Shown here one piece after another: positions 1 to 7,207 of a stretch of 64,000 nucleotides of DNA (positions are counted from its first letter, which is position 1; each line of letters opens with the position of its first letter). Both the position numbers and the translations under genes were made by a program. Source of the DNA: Tanypteryx hageni (taxonomy: Eukaryota; Arthropoda; Insecta; Odonata; Petaluridae); the NCBI GenBank assembly GCA_028673005.1, contig CM054116.1, positions 147,185,173-147,249,172 on the forward strand. Reading direction: 5' to 3'. The notes below the pieces were generated by a model, which was given only the letters and a program-made list of their open reading frames with translations, was not told the origin of the DNA and did no database searches.

Positions 1-126
1 TTCGCCCACTAAGTGGGCATCTTCAGGGGAGAACCTGCCTTGGCAGTGAACAAGGTTCAACTGCGACAAAGTTAGAAGAGAGGTTTAAAACGAAGAACGA
101 AAAACAAATGAGGGACGAAAAGAATT

Positions 127-462
127 TTATGCGTCAAGTTCGGTCAATTTGTATAGAGTTTTGTTAAAATCAGTATCTGTGTTCATAACATTGTATCTGT
201 TTTTATAGATATGAAGATTTTCTAACGAGTTAAGTGAATGATTGGCTGAAGTTAACAATGTTAAGTCCTCTATGTGTATACTATGTCCAGTTTCGAGGAT
301 ATGAGTGGCTACACTTGATTTCTCAAACCGATTGTGTTTGTAATGGGCTAAGTGTTCTTTAAATCGTGTTATTAGTTTACGTCTAGTTTGTCCTATGTAC
401 ATTAAATTGCAATGTGAACATTGTATTTTATAAATTCCGGACAGAACGGAGAATTTGAACAA
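127..462 (-). pseudogene. GIY-YIG endonuclease domain of a Penelope-like element, left copy (5'-truncated)
   Basis: The 111-codon minus-strand frame has the GIY motif (SGIYKIQC) near residue 9, then CSHC, then YIGQTRR, with a downstream arginine (TRFKEH) and spaced histidines (HYKHNR, THILETGH). This order (GIY, Cys pair, YIG, Arg, His residues) is that of the endonuclease at the C-terminus of Penelope-like polyproteins, which nicks target DNA for reverse transcription. Only the endonuclease end remains; the RT domain that should precede it is absent. The first residues come from the palindrome spacer, so the apparent ATG is fortuitous. It cannot be an autonomous element. Identification rests on motif recognition. 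Confidence 0.8.
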
Positions 463-778
463 GTCCGGAATTTATAAAATACAATGTTCACATTGCAATT
501 TAATGTACATAGGACAAACTAGACGTAAACTAATAACGCGATTTAAAGAACACTTAGCCCATTACAAACACAATCGGTTTGAGAAATCAAGTGTAGCCAC
601 TCATATCCTCGAAACTGGACATAGTATACACATAGAGGACTTAACATTGTTAACTTCAGCCAATCATTCACTTAACTCGTTAGAAAATCTTCATATCTAT
701 AAAAACAGATACAATGTTATGAACACAGATACTGATTTTAACAAAACTCTATACAAATTGACCGAACTTGACGCATAA
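455..778 (+). pseudogene. GIY-YIG endonuclease domain of a Penelope-like element, right copy (5'-truncated)
   Basis: This is the mirror copy of the minus-strand frame on the left. The protein is identical from SGIYKIQC through the C-terminal KLTELDA; the only base difference in the arms is silent. GIY, CSHC, YIGQTRR, TRFKEH and the ETGH histidine are all retained, so the domain is not visibly decayed. It lacks the upstream RT and starts in the palindrome spacer (MNK), which argues against a natural start. The frame ends in TAA at 776-778, followed by a 3' untranslated stretch and the hairpin at 887-901. Confidence 0.8.
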
Positions 779-878
779 AATTCTTTTCGTCCCTCATTTG
801 TTTTTCGTTCTTCGTTTTAAACCTCTCTTCTAACTTTGTCGCAGTTGAACCTTGTTCACTGCCAAGGCAGGTTCTCCC

Positions 879-905
879 CTGAAGATGCCCACTTAGTGGG
901 CGAAA
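879..905 (+). other. 3'-end hairpin of the Penelope-like element with a CTGAAGA...GAAA context
   Basis: CTGAAGA (879-885) is followed by T, then a 6-bp stem GCCCAC/GTGGGC (887-892 and 896-901) with a TTA loop, then GAAA (902-905). It recurs in the left arm up to position 1. Penelope-like elements are known to carry hammerhead ribozymes, whose core is CUGANGA, helix II, GAAA. This hairpin has that order but one unpaired base before helix II, and I could not pair a helix I. I call it only a conserved terminal hairpin. Confidence 0.5.
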
Positions 906-1144
906 TGCATAGGGCTTACCCTACAATTTTTTTGGCTTAAGGAGTTTTATACAACTGTTTAACTTACTTCTGTTGTCATTAGTTTATTTTTTGGTATTCA
1001 GCAGAACGCAGTACAAAACTTACAAACTGGGAGTGCACTGTATTGTAATCTCCTACGAGTCAGGTTCACTTGAGTCTCTACACAACAACTTTATGTGAGA
1101 AAACCCTTGGCTGAACTGCACTCTTTGGCTGCCTGATGACAACT
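905..1144 (-). other. Leader-like region with short ATG exon and splice donor downstream of the heat-shock promoter
   Basis: Read on the minus strand from the predicted start near 1144, the region reaches an ATG at 979-977. It is followed by three codons and then a consensus donor GTAAGT (968-963). Unspliced, the frame would stop almost at once (MTTEVS). A potential AATAAA lies at 988-983, just before that ATG, and could instead end a short transcript. No acceptor or following exon is recognisable before the palindrome. Either this is the 5' end of a gene or element whose remainder lies left of the window, or it is relic sequence. Confidence 0.3.
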
Positions 1145-1168
1145 AAACTCACTGCACTATGTGGGCTG

Positions 1169-1176
1169 CTTATATA
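1169..1176 (-). promoter_or_regulatory. TATA box (minus strand)
   Basis: The minus strand reads CTATATAAG across this site. It sits about 17 bp from the nearest heat-shock pentamer (1193) and about 30 bp before an initiator-like TTAGTT whose A is at 1144. This spacing matches insect heat-shock core promoters (pentamers, TATA, TCAGT-type initiator). No comparable TATA lies on the other side of the pentamer array, so the minus direction is favoured. Sequence only; activity is inferred. Confidence 0.55.
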
Positions 1177-1192
1177 GTTTAGGCCATAGATT

Positions 1193-1347
1193 GTTCCAGA
1201 AGGTTCTAGAACGTACTGGTAGGTTCTACATCATTACAGAATGTTCTAGAACGTTCCGGAATGTTCCAAATTGTTCCGCAAGGTTCTAGAACGTTTCAGA
1301 TTGTTTATGAAGGTTCTATAACGTTCTGGGCAGTTCTAGATTGTTCC
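1193..1347 (-). promoter_or_regulatory. Extended heat-shock element array (10-bp phased GAA/TTC pentamers)
   Basis: Alternating TTC and GAA triplets occupy a strict 5-bp lattice: TTC at 1194, 1204, 1224, 1244, 1254, 1264, 1274, 1284, 1314, 1324, 1334 and 1344; GAA at 1199, 1209, 1239, 1249, 1259, 1289 and 1309. That is 19 exact hits in 31 slots; several other slots miss by one base. The run at 1239-1266 is six contiguous perfect pentamers, and 1194-1211 is four. Three contiguous inverted nGAAn units already make a consensus binding site for the HSF trimer. The array could have arisen as a 10-bp tandem repeat that later diverged. Confidence 0.75.
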
Positions 1348-1802
1348 AAAAGACCTGATATGGGCTATTACATGACACAAAGAGTACTCCTGCAAGTGAA
1401 CTTACGCAGGATTTCTGAGGGGTACATCTGAAAGGTTATATCTATTGCAGTATTGCTTAACATTTACCAATGGGTGCTGCATCACAATTTTCAATACTAA
1501 GTATCTTCAATTCACAATTCAATTCAAATAAGTAAATACATAGTATTTATATATGACATGTAGAGCCGCTGCCACCAGGATTGTTCCTAATTGCAGTGTA
1601 TACGTAATAATAATAATATGCTACTTGTAAAAGTATATTTAAACGAGCTAGGAAAGTCTCCATTCTAAATAATAACGTACAATGGTTAATATGGTTGCAG
1701 GGCGTCTTATTAATTAATAAACTAACTTTACTCTTACCTATGAATTTTTCGATTTCCCTGTTTTTTGCATTTTTTTCTAAAATGCAGGTGTGTACAGGGA
1801 CG
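1348..1802. other. AT-rich spacer without recognisable features
   Basis: I see no coding frame, RNA gene or named repeat here. It separates the heat-shock-type promoter from the TIR element on the right. Confidence 0.5.
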
Positions 1803-2280
1803 CATGGGCGGATTCAGACTTCATCCAAGGGGGGGGGGGTGGTAATGCAGGAATGGAAAAACATTTGATACCTTTTTGTTTAAAATATATTTTAATCAGA
1901 AAAAGCAAATATGGAACTTATTAGTAAAAAGCGAACACATTAAGACTGCACAGGCAATACATCGATTAATACTGAAAAAAGAATTAAATTGAATTTTATT
2001 CAACAAAATTAATACCACTTAACAATGTCTTTATGATTTTAAATTAAAGATTATACATATACATAACATATTTTATGAGGTTATATATTTATATTGTATT
2101 AATGGTGAATGAATGCAGTTAGTAAGTATAAATATGCAATTAATTAGACATATTTAACATTATAAAATCAGCATCCCAACACGAAGAAATGGAGTTAAAT
2201 GGTAATTTTTTCGAGTTATCAGAAATTCTAGGGGGGGGGGGGGGTAATTACCCCCTTTATCCCCCTTGAATCCGCCCATG
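1803..2280. mobile_element. Small non-autonomous TIR element (MITE-like) with G tracts
   Basis: The left end CATGGGCGGATTCA (1803-1816) is repeated in inverse orientation at 2267-2280, and both ends continue into G-rich runs (11 G at 1829-1839; C runs at 2251-2265 on the plus strand). An internal run of 14 G (2231-2244) abuts TAATTACCCCC, making a small G/C palindrome. The interior is about 400 bp of AT-rich, non-coding sequence. Ends of the GGCGGATYCA-plus-G-run type are typical of short arthropod DNA transposons. I could not define a clear target-site duplication, so the exact ends and superfamily are open. Confidence 0.5.
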
Positions 2281-2423
2281 GGTGCAGGGCCCGGGAAAGA
2301 AATCCTGGGCTCCGGTGCTTCTCCAGCTCTCGGGCTCATTGCAGCCACTTTCCACCACCATAATTATATAATTTTCCGCTGTCAAGATTCAGCAATTGAT
2401 TTTTCCAAATTCTCCATTGTCTA
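2281..2423. other. Short GC-rich spacer, possible second transposon end
   Basis: GCAGGGCCCGGG followed by AAATCCTGGGCTCC resembles another short TIR end, but no partner was found. No supported gene. Confidence 0.3.
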
Positions 2424-2812
2424 TCTCGTGTTACTCAGCTCGGTCTTTTTGTGAATTGTATACTGAGAATCGGAGAACATAATACGCAGTTCGATGCCAT
2501 CTTCTTAGATTTTAGGAAGACCTTTGATACGGTACCTCACAGGAAGTTAATAACGAAATTAGAAACCCTAGGCGTTAATTTTAAAATTGTTAGTTGGATC
2601 CTTGAATTTTTAAATCATAGGAAGCAGAAGGTTTTTATAGATGGGAAATCTTTGAACTTAGTGGAGGTTGTCTCTGGCGTTCCGCAGGGCAGTGTAATTG
2701 GTCCGTTATTATTTCTAATTTATATAAACGATATCAGCTAAGTAGTCATATGTAAAATTAGGCTTTTCGCGGACGACACCGTTATTTATAGAGAAATAAG
2801 CAATCCGGAAGG
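2424..2812 (+). pseudogene. LINE reverse transcriptase fragment, inverted-repeat copy 1
   Basis: The frame 2451-2741 encodes the RT palm: FDAIFLDFRKTFDTVPH (motif A with the catalytic Asp), then SGVPQGSVIGPLLF and IYINDIS. A TAA at 2739-2741 interrupts it. Beyond the stop the same frame continues with the catalytic FADD box (VICKIRLFADDTVIYREIS). The style is that of Jockey/CR1-like non-LTR retrotransposons. The fragment begins and ends abruptly and matches 5921-6309 in reverse complement over 389 bp, including the premature stop. It is therefore a duplicate of that copy or of a shared already-mutated parent, not an independent insertion. Confidence 0.8.
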
Positions 2813-3117
2813 GGATTCCCACTCAGCAAGGTGTGGAATCCCATACTCCCCAAAATCACGGAACGCCATAGGCCGACCCCACAGCCAATGGGGAACGAGC
2901 ATCCAATACCGGAGTGGTATATATACATGGACGAAAGAATGGTACGGCACTCAGGAGACCCCTGAAGATGGCACTTGAGGAAGGTCCAGAAACGTCGGTA
3001 TTCACCTGGCTGGAAACCCGGGAACTCTTCACCTCATCGATTCGCCAGGAAAGCATCAGATCTTTCTATAACCCTCTAATTGTTTGGCTAAAGGAGTATT
3101 TTACCTTTAGTAGTTCA
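2813..3117 (+). repeat. Insert of unknown repeat family with CTGAAGA...GAAAC motif
   Basis: This 0.3-kb GC-richer stretch sits between the two LINE pieces and interrupts them. The most notable part is 2962-2993: CTGAAGA, a stem UGG/CCA (2969-2971 and 2986-2988) with an inner CUU/AAG stem, then GAAAC. The open frame across it (2914-3120) has no recognisable domain and is probably chance. I cannot assign a family; a Penelope-like or other retroelement 3' end is possible. Confidence 0.4.
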
Positions 3118-4733
3118 TGAGAGTGAGGAGAAATCAGACCTGCTTAACGAATATTTTCAGGAAACATTTACTGCGATTGGCGATGAATGTGAACCTATTC
3201 CTATGCATCATGGCGACTCGATGGAGGATTTGGCTCTTTCGATAGAAGGTGTGGCGCACCAACTGCGCTCGATTAAAAAACAAATCTCACGGATCTGAGA
3301 AAATTACCGTGCGAGTAGTAAAAGTCCTCTGAAATTGCACCGTATCTGAAAACAATATACGAGAATCCAATTGCGCAAGGTGTCGTCCCTAAAGACTGGA
3401 AATTAGCGCACGTTACCCCCATCCATAAAGGTGGCGACAAAGAGAATTCTGATAATTACAGACCGCTTTCGTTAACACCATTATCGTGCAAAATACTCGA
3501 GCATATTTTATTTAGCTCTGTTATGCGTTATTTATATGGTAGCTCATCTCTTAGCAGATACCAGCACGGTTTTAGGAAAGGCAGATCAGGTGAAACGCAA
3601 CTCGGTCTTTTCGTGAATGATTTATTGCAATGCGGGGAGAAAAATATTCATGTTGGTGCTATTTTCATTGTCTTCAGTAAGGCGTTTGATTAAGTCCCTA
3701 GTCGAAAATTTATAACGAAGCTCGTAAAACGCGGTATCAACCCGAAAATTGTGAATTGGGTGAGAGGCTTCCTAAGGAATAGACAAAAGATAATGGTCGT
3801 TGATGGAATGCACTCATCCCCCGTTCAAGTCGCGTCAGGTGTTCCTCAGGGAAGTTCATTGGGCCCCCTACTATTCCGAATTTATGTAAATGATATTTGT
3901 TCGGTAGTAGATAGTAAAATCAGACTTTTCGCAGATGTCACCGTCACATATAAGGAGATACTCAACCGAGATGACCATCAGTCGCTGCAGGGAGATTTAA
4001 AAGCCATTTCCGCGGGGTGTAAGGAATGGAAAATTGAAGTTAATTACAGTAAATGCGCCGCAGTATCGTTCTGGAAAAGTAAGAATAGAGAAGTACGAAA
4101 TCGATACAAGGAATAATCAAGCAGCTGAACACGTAAAATATTTATGAGTTACCATTTGTCGTGACCTTTCGTGGGAGATGCACATTCGTCGTGTTATAGG
4201 TGCAGCTAACAAGAAACTGGCGTTAATAGGCAGAATAGTGCGGAATAGTACAGATAAAGTACGCAAATAGTGTAATTTTTCACTAGGTAGACTGCAGGTG
4301 GAATATGCCTCCAGTATATGGGATCCGTATGAGAAGGGCCATATAATTAAGTTAGAAAGAGTGCAGCCAGATTCGTTAACAAAAGTACGAACATATGGAA
4401 AGCGTCACATCATTATTGAAGGATTTGAACTGGATATCACTGGAAGACCGTAGAAAGTGCTCAAGGTTAAGGCTCCTAGAGAAATACAGATCAGAATGTC
4501 TAACATAGAGTGTAGTGTGAATAATTGAGGATCCAACGTACATGGCTTGGCGATAAGATACGTGAGATCGATTGTTGGACAGAGCGTTACAGAGGCTCAT
4601 TCTTTCCGAGAACAATGAGACCATAACAGGAAGGAAAAATCTGTGAGTAATAATTGTTAGGTAGCCCTCGGTGTATTGCACCCCCTGCCACCCACCAGAT
4701 TGGTGAGTTGCAGGGTAACATGTAGATGTAAAT
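3118..4733 (+). pseudogene. Decayed LINE (Jockey/CR1-like) RT and C-terminal region
   Basis: Pieces in order: linker before the RT (LLNEYFQETFTAIGDE), fingers (KLAHVTPIHKGGDKENSDNYRPLSL), GFRKGRSGETQL, motif A decayed to VFSKAFD followed by a stop near 3690, and then an open frame 3751-4116. That frame has SGVPQGSSLGPLLF, IYVNDI and a catalytic box mutated from FADD to FADV. After it come frame-disrupted remains of the C-terminal region (LQVEYASSIWDPYEKG, SVTSLLKDLNW). At least five stops or frameshifts break it. The loss of one Asp in the catalytic box would kill activity even if the frame were open. It ends in the family's 3' tail at 4683-4733. Confidence 0.75.
4683..4733 (+). other. LINE 3' tail stem-loop
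   Basis: CCCTGC (4683-4688) pairs with GCAGGG (4710-4715) and, inside it, CACCA (4693-4697) pairs with TGGTG (4701-4705) around a GAT loop. It is followed by ACATGTAGATGTAAAT, the element terminus. The same layout occurs in reverse complement at 5168-5220 with base changes that mostly preserve pairing. Many non-LTR elements have a 3' stem-loop recognised by their RT; that role is inferred here. Confidence 0.6.
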
Positions 4734-4966
4734 AATGCTAATTATGATGATTCCGCAGTGAAAGAAGGGAAAACGTTCCGTATTTCGAGAGTCATACTAA
4801 AGACGAAGATGTCGAAAATACTTGGAAATCTTTGGTTCTGTCAGTAACGAAAGGTATAGGTAAATACATTCCTAGTAAGGTAGTCTCCGTTGTTTAATCT
4901 ACAAGCTCTTAGAGTGCTAAAGTCACAAAGAAGATGTCCTACTAGATTGAGATTGATACATCTACA
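4734..4966 (+). pseudogene. LINE fragment, linker region upstream of RT
   Basis: A short plus-strand stretch reads DEDVENTWKSLVLSVTKG followed by KYIPSKVVS, which resembles the segment between endonuclease and RT in Jockey/CR1-type ORF2 proteins. It is decayed and truncated on both sides. Confidence 0.4.
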
Positions 4967-5167
4967 TATTACCCTGTAATTCACTGGGGTGAAATGCTCC
5001 AAAGCCTACTTACCACTTCTAGACTTTAGGAATTACGTCTTGCGTAATGTACGTATTTCTCGAATGTTGTTTTCAAATAAGTTATTACTAGCACGGATAT
5101 TTCCGCAATCACAGGAGATTAATTTTATTTAACTTAATGAAGTTCCTGTGCGATACCTTTTGCCCAA
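4967..5167 (-). repeat. Truncated LINE 3' tail, minus orientation, and AT-rich spacer
   Basis: CATCTACATATTACCCTGTA at 4970-4989 is the reverse complement of the family tail (TACAGGGTAA...ATGTAGATG), with only about 60 bp of the adjoining region recognisable. The rest (about 5030-5167) shows nothing I can name. Confidence 0.45.
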
Positions 5168-6665
5168 GGCATCTACATCTACATGATACCCTGAAAGTCA
5201 CCTATTTGGTGGATGGCAGGGGGTGCAGTGCACCAAGAGTCCATAATTTTCCTACGTTATATTTTTCTATTATGTTCTCTTATCGTCCTAGGAAAAACAA
5301 TCCTCTATATCGCTCCGTTTTACAGTCGAGTCCTGCCTTTCGAGATACGTCGGGCTTCTGATAAATCCTACTACCTCATTCGCGCGACCCTCCGACATAA
5401 ATTTTACCAGTAGTTTAAATCTGCAGCCTACGTTCCTCTTACGATGTCCATTTCAGATTTTCTATTAATGATGTTACGCTTTGTTTACTATCGTAATTCC
5501 TCTTTACAAATCTACCTGCCCTGCGCTGAACCTTTTCTATCTCGTTAGTGAGTCCCTTTACGTAGGGATCCCACACAGCTGAAGTATATTCAACCTGCGG
5601 TCGAACCAAGGATAAATAACAAAATTCTTTCACTTTTTCGGAGCTATCTCGAACTATTCTACCTATACCTTTTGTTGTCGGCACCTATTGATCGGCGAAT
5701 ATGGGTGTCCCACGAGAGATTGCGATGGATCGTGACTCCGAGATATTTAATCGAGTCTGAAACTAGAATCTCTACTCCGTCCAACAAATAATTAACATCC
5801 ACCGAGATACTCTTGGTTCTCCAGAAATTGATGACGCAGCTTTTCTTTTGGTTGATCTCTAACTGCCATTCCTTACATCATGCATAAATAGCTTCTGGAT
5901 CATTTTGGAGATACTGATGGCCTTCCGGATTGCTTATTTCTCTATAAATAACGGTGTCGTCCGCGAAAAGCCTAATTTTACATATGACTACTTAGCTGAT
6001 ATCGTTTATATAAATTAGAAATAATAACGGACCAATTACACTGCCCTGCGGAACGCCAGAGACAACCTCCACTAAGTTCAAAGATTTCCCATCTATAAAA
6101 ACCTTCTGCTTCCTATGATTTAAAAATTCAAGGATCCAACTAACAATTTTAAAATTAACGCCTAGGGTTTCTAATTTCGTTATTAACTTCCTGTGAGGTA
6201 CCGTATCAAAGGTCTTCCTAAAATCTAAGAAGATGGCATCGAACTGCGTATTATGTTCTCCGATTCTCAGTATACAATTCACAAAAAGACCGAGCTGAGT
6301 AACACGAGACCTACCTTTCCTGAAGCCATGTTGAATCTAACAATGAATTACTATCAAGAAATCGCATTATGTTGCTAACGAGTATATGCTCGAGAATCTT
6401 AAACGATATCGAAGTTAAGAAAATCGGCCTGTAATTTACTGGGTTCTCCTATTCGCCGCCCTTATGAATTGGGGTAATGTGCGCTTCCGGTCGTTAAGGA
6501 CATCTCCGTGGGAAATGTATTTCTCGAATATTATCCGAAGAAAAGGTGCTATTTCTTCAGCTAATCCTTTTAAATGGAATCAAATATTCCATAGCGTGAC
6601 CCTGGCTGTCGAAGAGAACTGACGTACCTTTAACTTGCTCCTGCGAGAACCTACGGATCTTCGAG
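5168..6665 (-). pseudogene. Decayed LINE on the minus strand, same family
   Basis: Read from right to left it has the RT N-terminal region (IREI, NYRPIFLTSISFKILEHIL), the palm frame 6282-5992 (FDAIFLDFRKTFDTVPH, SGVPQGSVIGPLLF, stop after INDIS) and FADDTVIYREIS. Next comes a C-terminal frame 5684-5439 (GRIVRDSSEKVKEF, VRPQVEYTSAVWDPYVKG, VQRRAGRFVKRNYDSKQ), and finally the tail ending in ATGTAGATGTAGATGC near 5168. Several stops and frameshifts separate the blocks. It is 5'-truncated; no apurinic endonuclease domain is seen. It is the longer context of the 389-bp fragment duplicated at 2424-2812, and so the likelier source of it. Confidence 0.75.
5921..6309 (-). repeat. LINE RT inverted-repeat copy 2 (partner of 2424-2812)
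   Basis: This is the reverse complement of 2424-2812; coordinates of paired bases sum to 8733 at both ends. The encoded proteins are identical through the shared premature TAA. On this side the LINE sequence continues naturally past both ends, whereas the other copy is cut off at both ends. The two arms enclose about 3.1 kb. Confidence 0.8.
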
Positions 6666-7207
6666 CAACTAGAGTAGCAGTAGAATTAGAGTAGTAGTAC
6701 CTGTAGAGTTAAGTGGACCTAACTTTTATTTCATTCTATTTGTCGTCCTTTCGTAAATTTTAAAGCCATCTGTTCAATTTATCTTATTTTACAACGCTTA
6801 CGTTGTAGTTTTTCCTCTACTGTAATAGTTAAATTTTAAGTCTCGTAGTTTTTTATTAGAAATTGTATTCATTTCTTTAAAAAATAATATATATACCATT
6901 GTGTATTAGCATATTTTTATAGCTCTACGCATTCTTTTTGCCAGTGTCCGTAGCTAGTGGGGAACGAAGCTTATCAAAGAAAAATGGATATACAAATATA
7001 TCTACGTTCTAAAATGGTGCGAGAGATTTACTGGGCTTTTCACAATTTCAATAGAGCATGAAATGGCTGGAAAACAAGATCTAAAAGAACTAATGACTCA
7101 ATTTCCGAAAGGTAAAGTACAAAATGCCGTTTCAGAGAACAGAGTATTTTTTATTCGGAGTACATCCAATCTCTGACTAACATACGACTGCTCGTTCTGC
7201 TTAATGC
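6666..7207. other. AT-rich unique spacer before the satellite
   Basis: I see no gene. A 37-codon plus-strand frame beginning MAGKQDLKELMTQF (from about 7064) is open up to the stop at about 7178 but has no recognised domain. The end of the spacer (TTTCTCCACCATCCCATCG) runs into the first satellite monomer. Confidence 0.45.

Larger units (their letters stand above)
1..904. repeat. Near-perfect palindrome of two Penelope-like element ends
   Basis: Arms at 1-442 and 463-904 are reverse complements around a 20-bp spacer (443-462). I found one mismatch (367 versus 538), a synonymous change in a Thr codon. Each arm carries a GIY-YIG reading frame starting near the centre and running outward, then about 125 bp of 3' sequence ending in a short hairpin. 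The copies are head to head and 5'-truncated; no reverse transcriptase part is present. Inverted partial copies are a known habit of Penelope-like elements. The window begins exactly at the arm end, so the palindrome could extend further left. The near identity implies a very recent origin, or arm-to-arm gene conversion, or an assembly foldback artefact. Confidence 0.9.

Noticed and set aside
2160..2454. ORFs over the G-tract element (2160-2348 minus, 2266-2454 plus)
   Set aside because: Low-complexity translations of G runs and TIR sequence with no domain or conservation.
4376..4681. Minus-strand 101-codon ORF
   Set aside because: Antisense of the decayed LINE C-terminal region, whose plus-strand frames are recognisable.
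5137..5413. Plus-strand ORFs at 5137-5361 and 5213-5413
   Set aside because: Antisense of the minus-strand LINE 3' end; no domain.
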